Assembly: GCA_001598975.1 (NCBI GenBank)
Contig: BBXU01000963.1
Span: 1-61,099 of the forward strand
From: Parachlorella kessleri
Taxonomy: Eukaryota; Chlorophyta; Trebouxiophyceae; Chlorellales; Chlorellaceae
Length of the DNA stretch: 61,099 bases
Direction of reading: 5' to 3'
Below, piece after piece: positions 60,301 through 61,099 of this stretch. The notes beneath the pieces are model-generated. The model made no database searches. It saw nothing but the letters and a program-made list of their open reading frames with translations, and was not told the DNA's origin. Numbering within the stretch: the stretch's first letter is position 1; the number at the start of each line of letters is the position of its first letter. A program made the position numbers and the translations under genes.

Positions 60301-61060
60301 ATAATGACCAACCCGCCTTGACTCAAGCACTGTCCAAGGGGTTGCAAAGGTGCAAAGCAGGCTTCACCACCAACCACAAGAGGCCCGCCCCCTCCCCCAA
60401 CCACTCACCCACCTGTGATGTGTGTCTTGAGCTCCCACACCTTGAGCGCCCCCGAGGCGTGGCCCGACAGCATCAGCAGGCTGCCGCCCCCGTGCTGCCC
60501 GAAGCACAGGGCTGTGACGGCCTCCGCTGCCGCTACTGGACCCCCGCCTGCGCCACTTGAGGGCCGCTCTGACACCTCTGCCAGCCTTGGCTGCCTGCGC
60601 GCAAGCACTAGGTACCCTCTTGTCCGTGACAATATCCTTGCATCCTAGATGAGACCACACTCTCCTTGTCCGGTGCTCTCCCCTACCGGGAATGCTAACC
60701 TAGGAGGCATCGTCCGGCTGCACAGCCGCACACACAGCCAACGGCCTGCCCGCTGTCAGCAAGCTTCATTGCACCCGGCTCACCCTTGTGGGTCCTTCTT
60801 GGTAGCGGGCATGAGCACATGAACTGAGCCGGAGCTGGTGCCCACAGCCACCATGCCGCGGTATTTGGTCACCACCTGCGGCCCCGCAGCGGCAGTGCAG
60901 CGGTTTGTCTGTTGCTGCCTGCCATGGCCAGCGGCATCTCCACACTGCCTCAACCATGCTCGCATCCTGGTGGAGGGCGGCCAGGGGCGGCCCAGGTATC
61001 ACATGGCAACTGGCCCTGCCTCGATTTGAGCATTTCGGATATGGAGTAGTCCTAGCGGGA
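49759..61060 (-). CDS. VPS8: VPS8 homologue, CORVET tethering subunit (5' end beyond right edge)
   Basis: Rab5-effector subunit of CORVET, which tethers endosomes. More than fifteen exons read leftwards. The N-terminal propeller has YRGMVAVGTSSGSVHVL near 60810-60860, LMLSGHASGALKVWELKT near 60420-60485, WALSADAHGRLMCHNLSKHL near 59910-59970, LGHFVLLCASRAVLLCLLTQ plus EGRMHVLHVF near 59070-59150, GVAVSALVAVAWQASISVYR near 58670-58730 and NPVCGITFLESAALLVAVSS near 58120-58180. The solenoid follows: LLTWQQRLSALVAQGHMRRA near 57205-57265 matches the VPS8 W-x-x-R-V-x-x-L segment, and GAAFLLERRGDVQSALKIYI near 51900-51960 matches the family's LLER-G-D motif. The last exon, LLGLLGACNFELSILQCANR and so on, ends at TAA 49759. 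No C-terminal RING is seen. One intron carries a (CAGC)n tract and another carries dispersed repeat copy E. The first exons lie outside the window. Confidence 0.8.
56346..56436 (+). repeat. Dispersed repeat family copy E (partial)
   Basis: GGGTGGCAGGTAGTGCGAA, followed after a diverged middle by GACTGGATGCAGAATGCGC. Same order as copies A-D. Lies in a VPS8 intron, antisense to the gene. Confidence 0.7.
57327..57385 (+). repeat. (CAGC)n microsatellite in VPS8 intron
   Basis: About 14.75 perfect CAGC units over 59 bp. On the VPS8 strand this reads as (GCTG)n, which translates as an open Leu-Ala-Gly-Trp repeat in every frame, but its position between propeller and solenoid exons marks it as intronic. 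Confidence 0.9.
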
Positions 61061-61099
61061 CCCCCCCCCCCCCCCCCCAAAAGACACACACACCACCAC
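61061..61099. repeat. C run and CA-rich simple sequence at right contig edge
   Basis: Eighteen consecutive C bases (61061-61078), then AAAAGACACACACACCACCAC-like simple sequence to the end. Mirrors the left edge and probably caused the assembly break inside VPS8. Confidence 0.8.

Overview
The window looks like a nuclear contig from a green alga (Chlorophyta; I cannot separate Trebouxiophyceae from Chlorophyceae by eye). Genes are broken into many short exons with GT-AG introns. Composition is GC-rich, CAG/GCTG tracts encode poly-Q and poly-A, and the proteins resemble plant and algal families (plant-type NUP155, CAMTA, RecQ5, an AASDH with a plant-like A3 region). Both ends are simple sequence (CA-rich at 1-25; an 18-nt C run plus CA-rich at 61061-61099), so this is probably a whole contig that stopped at hard-to-assemble DNA. 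The genes at both edges are cut off.

Layout, left to right. NUP155 (minus, 3' part missing; start 4022) is head-to-head with a MIS12-like kinetochore gene (plus, 4270-7105). Next come mitochondrial ribosomal protein mS38 (minus, 7821-8601), a non-coding stretch with a large foldback element and a dispersed repeat, and an AASDH-type gene (minus, 10071-16736: adenylation domain, carrier domain, PQQ-like propeller). AASDH is head-to-head with an unrecognised multi-exon gene (plus, 17230-20318). A Q-rich gene whose penultimate exon resembles the C-terminal region of SBP/SPL transcription factors follows (minus, 21454-23617). Proteasome ATPase RPT3 (minus, 25191-29443) is head-to-head with a CAMTA-like gene (plus, 30200-35519). 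Then, all on minus: a RING-CH membrane E3 ligase (36672-37926), a RecQ5-type helicase (38591-42588), an unrecognised gene (43331-46488), an F-box/LRR gene with an in-frame TAG (46822-48891) and VPS8 (49759 to beyond the right edge).

These are mostly unrelated housekeeping and regulatory genes, not an operon or gene cluster. The organisation of note is three head-to-head pairs (NUP155/MIS12-like, AASDH/unknown, RPT3/CAMTA-like) that may share promoters. I see no CRISPR array, tRNA or rRNA gene, phage, or prokaryotic defence system.

The most unusual items are: an adenylation domain whose P-loop lysine is replaced by leucine (AASDH); a short CAMTA without ankyrin or IQ regions but with two basic tryptophan-containing segments; a minisatellite in a CAMTA intron whose units resemble back-to-back acceptor and donor sites; a foldback element and a dispersed ~120-bp repeat family; and an F-box/LRR frame interrupted by one amber codon. 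Exon boundaries were derived by eye from GT-AG signals and reading-frame continuity; none was checked against transcripts.
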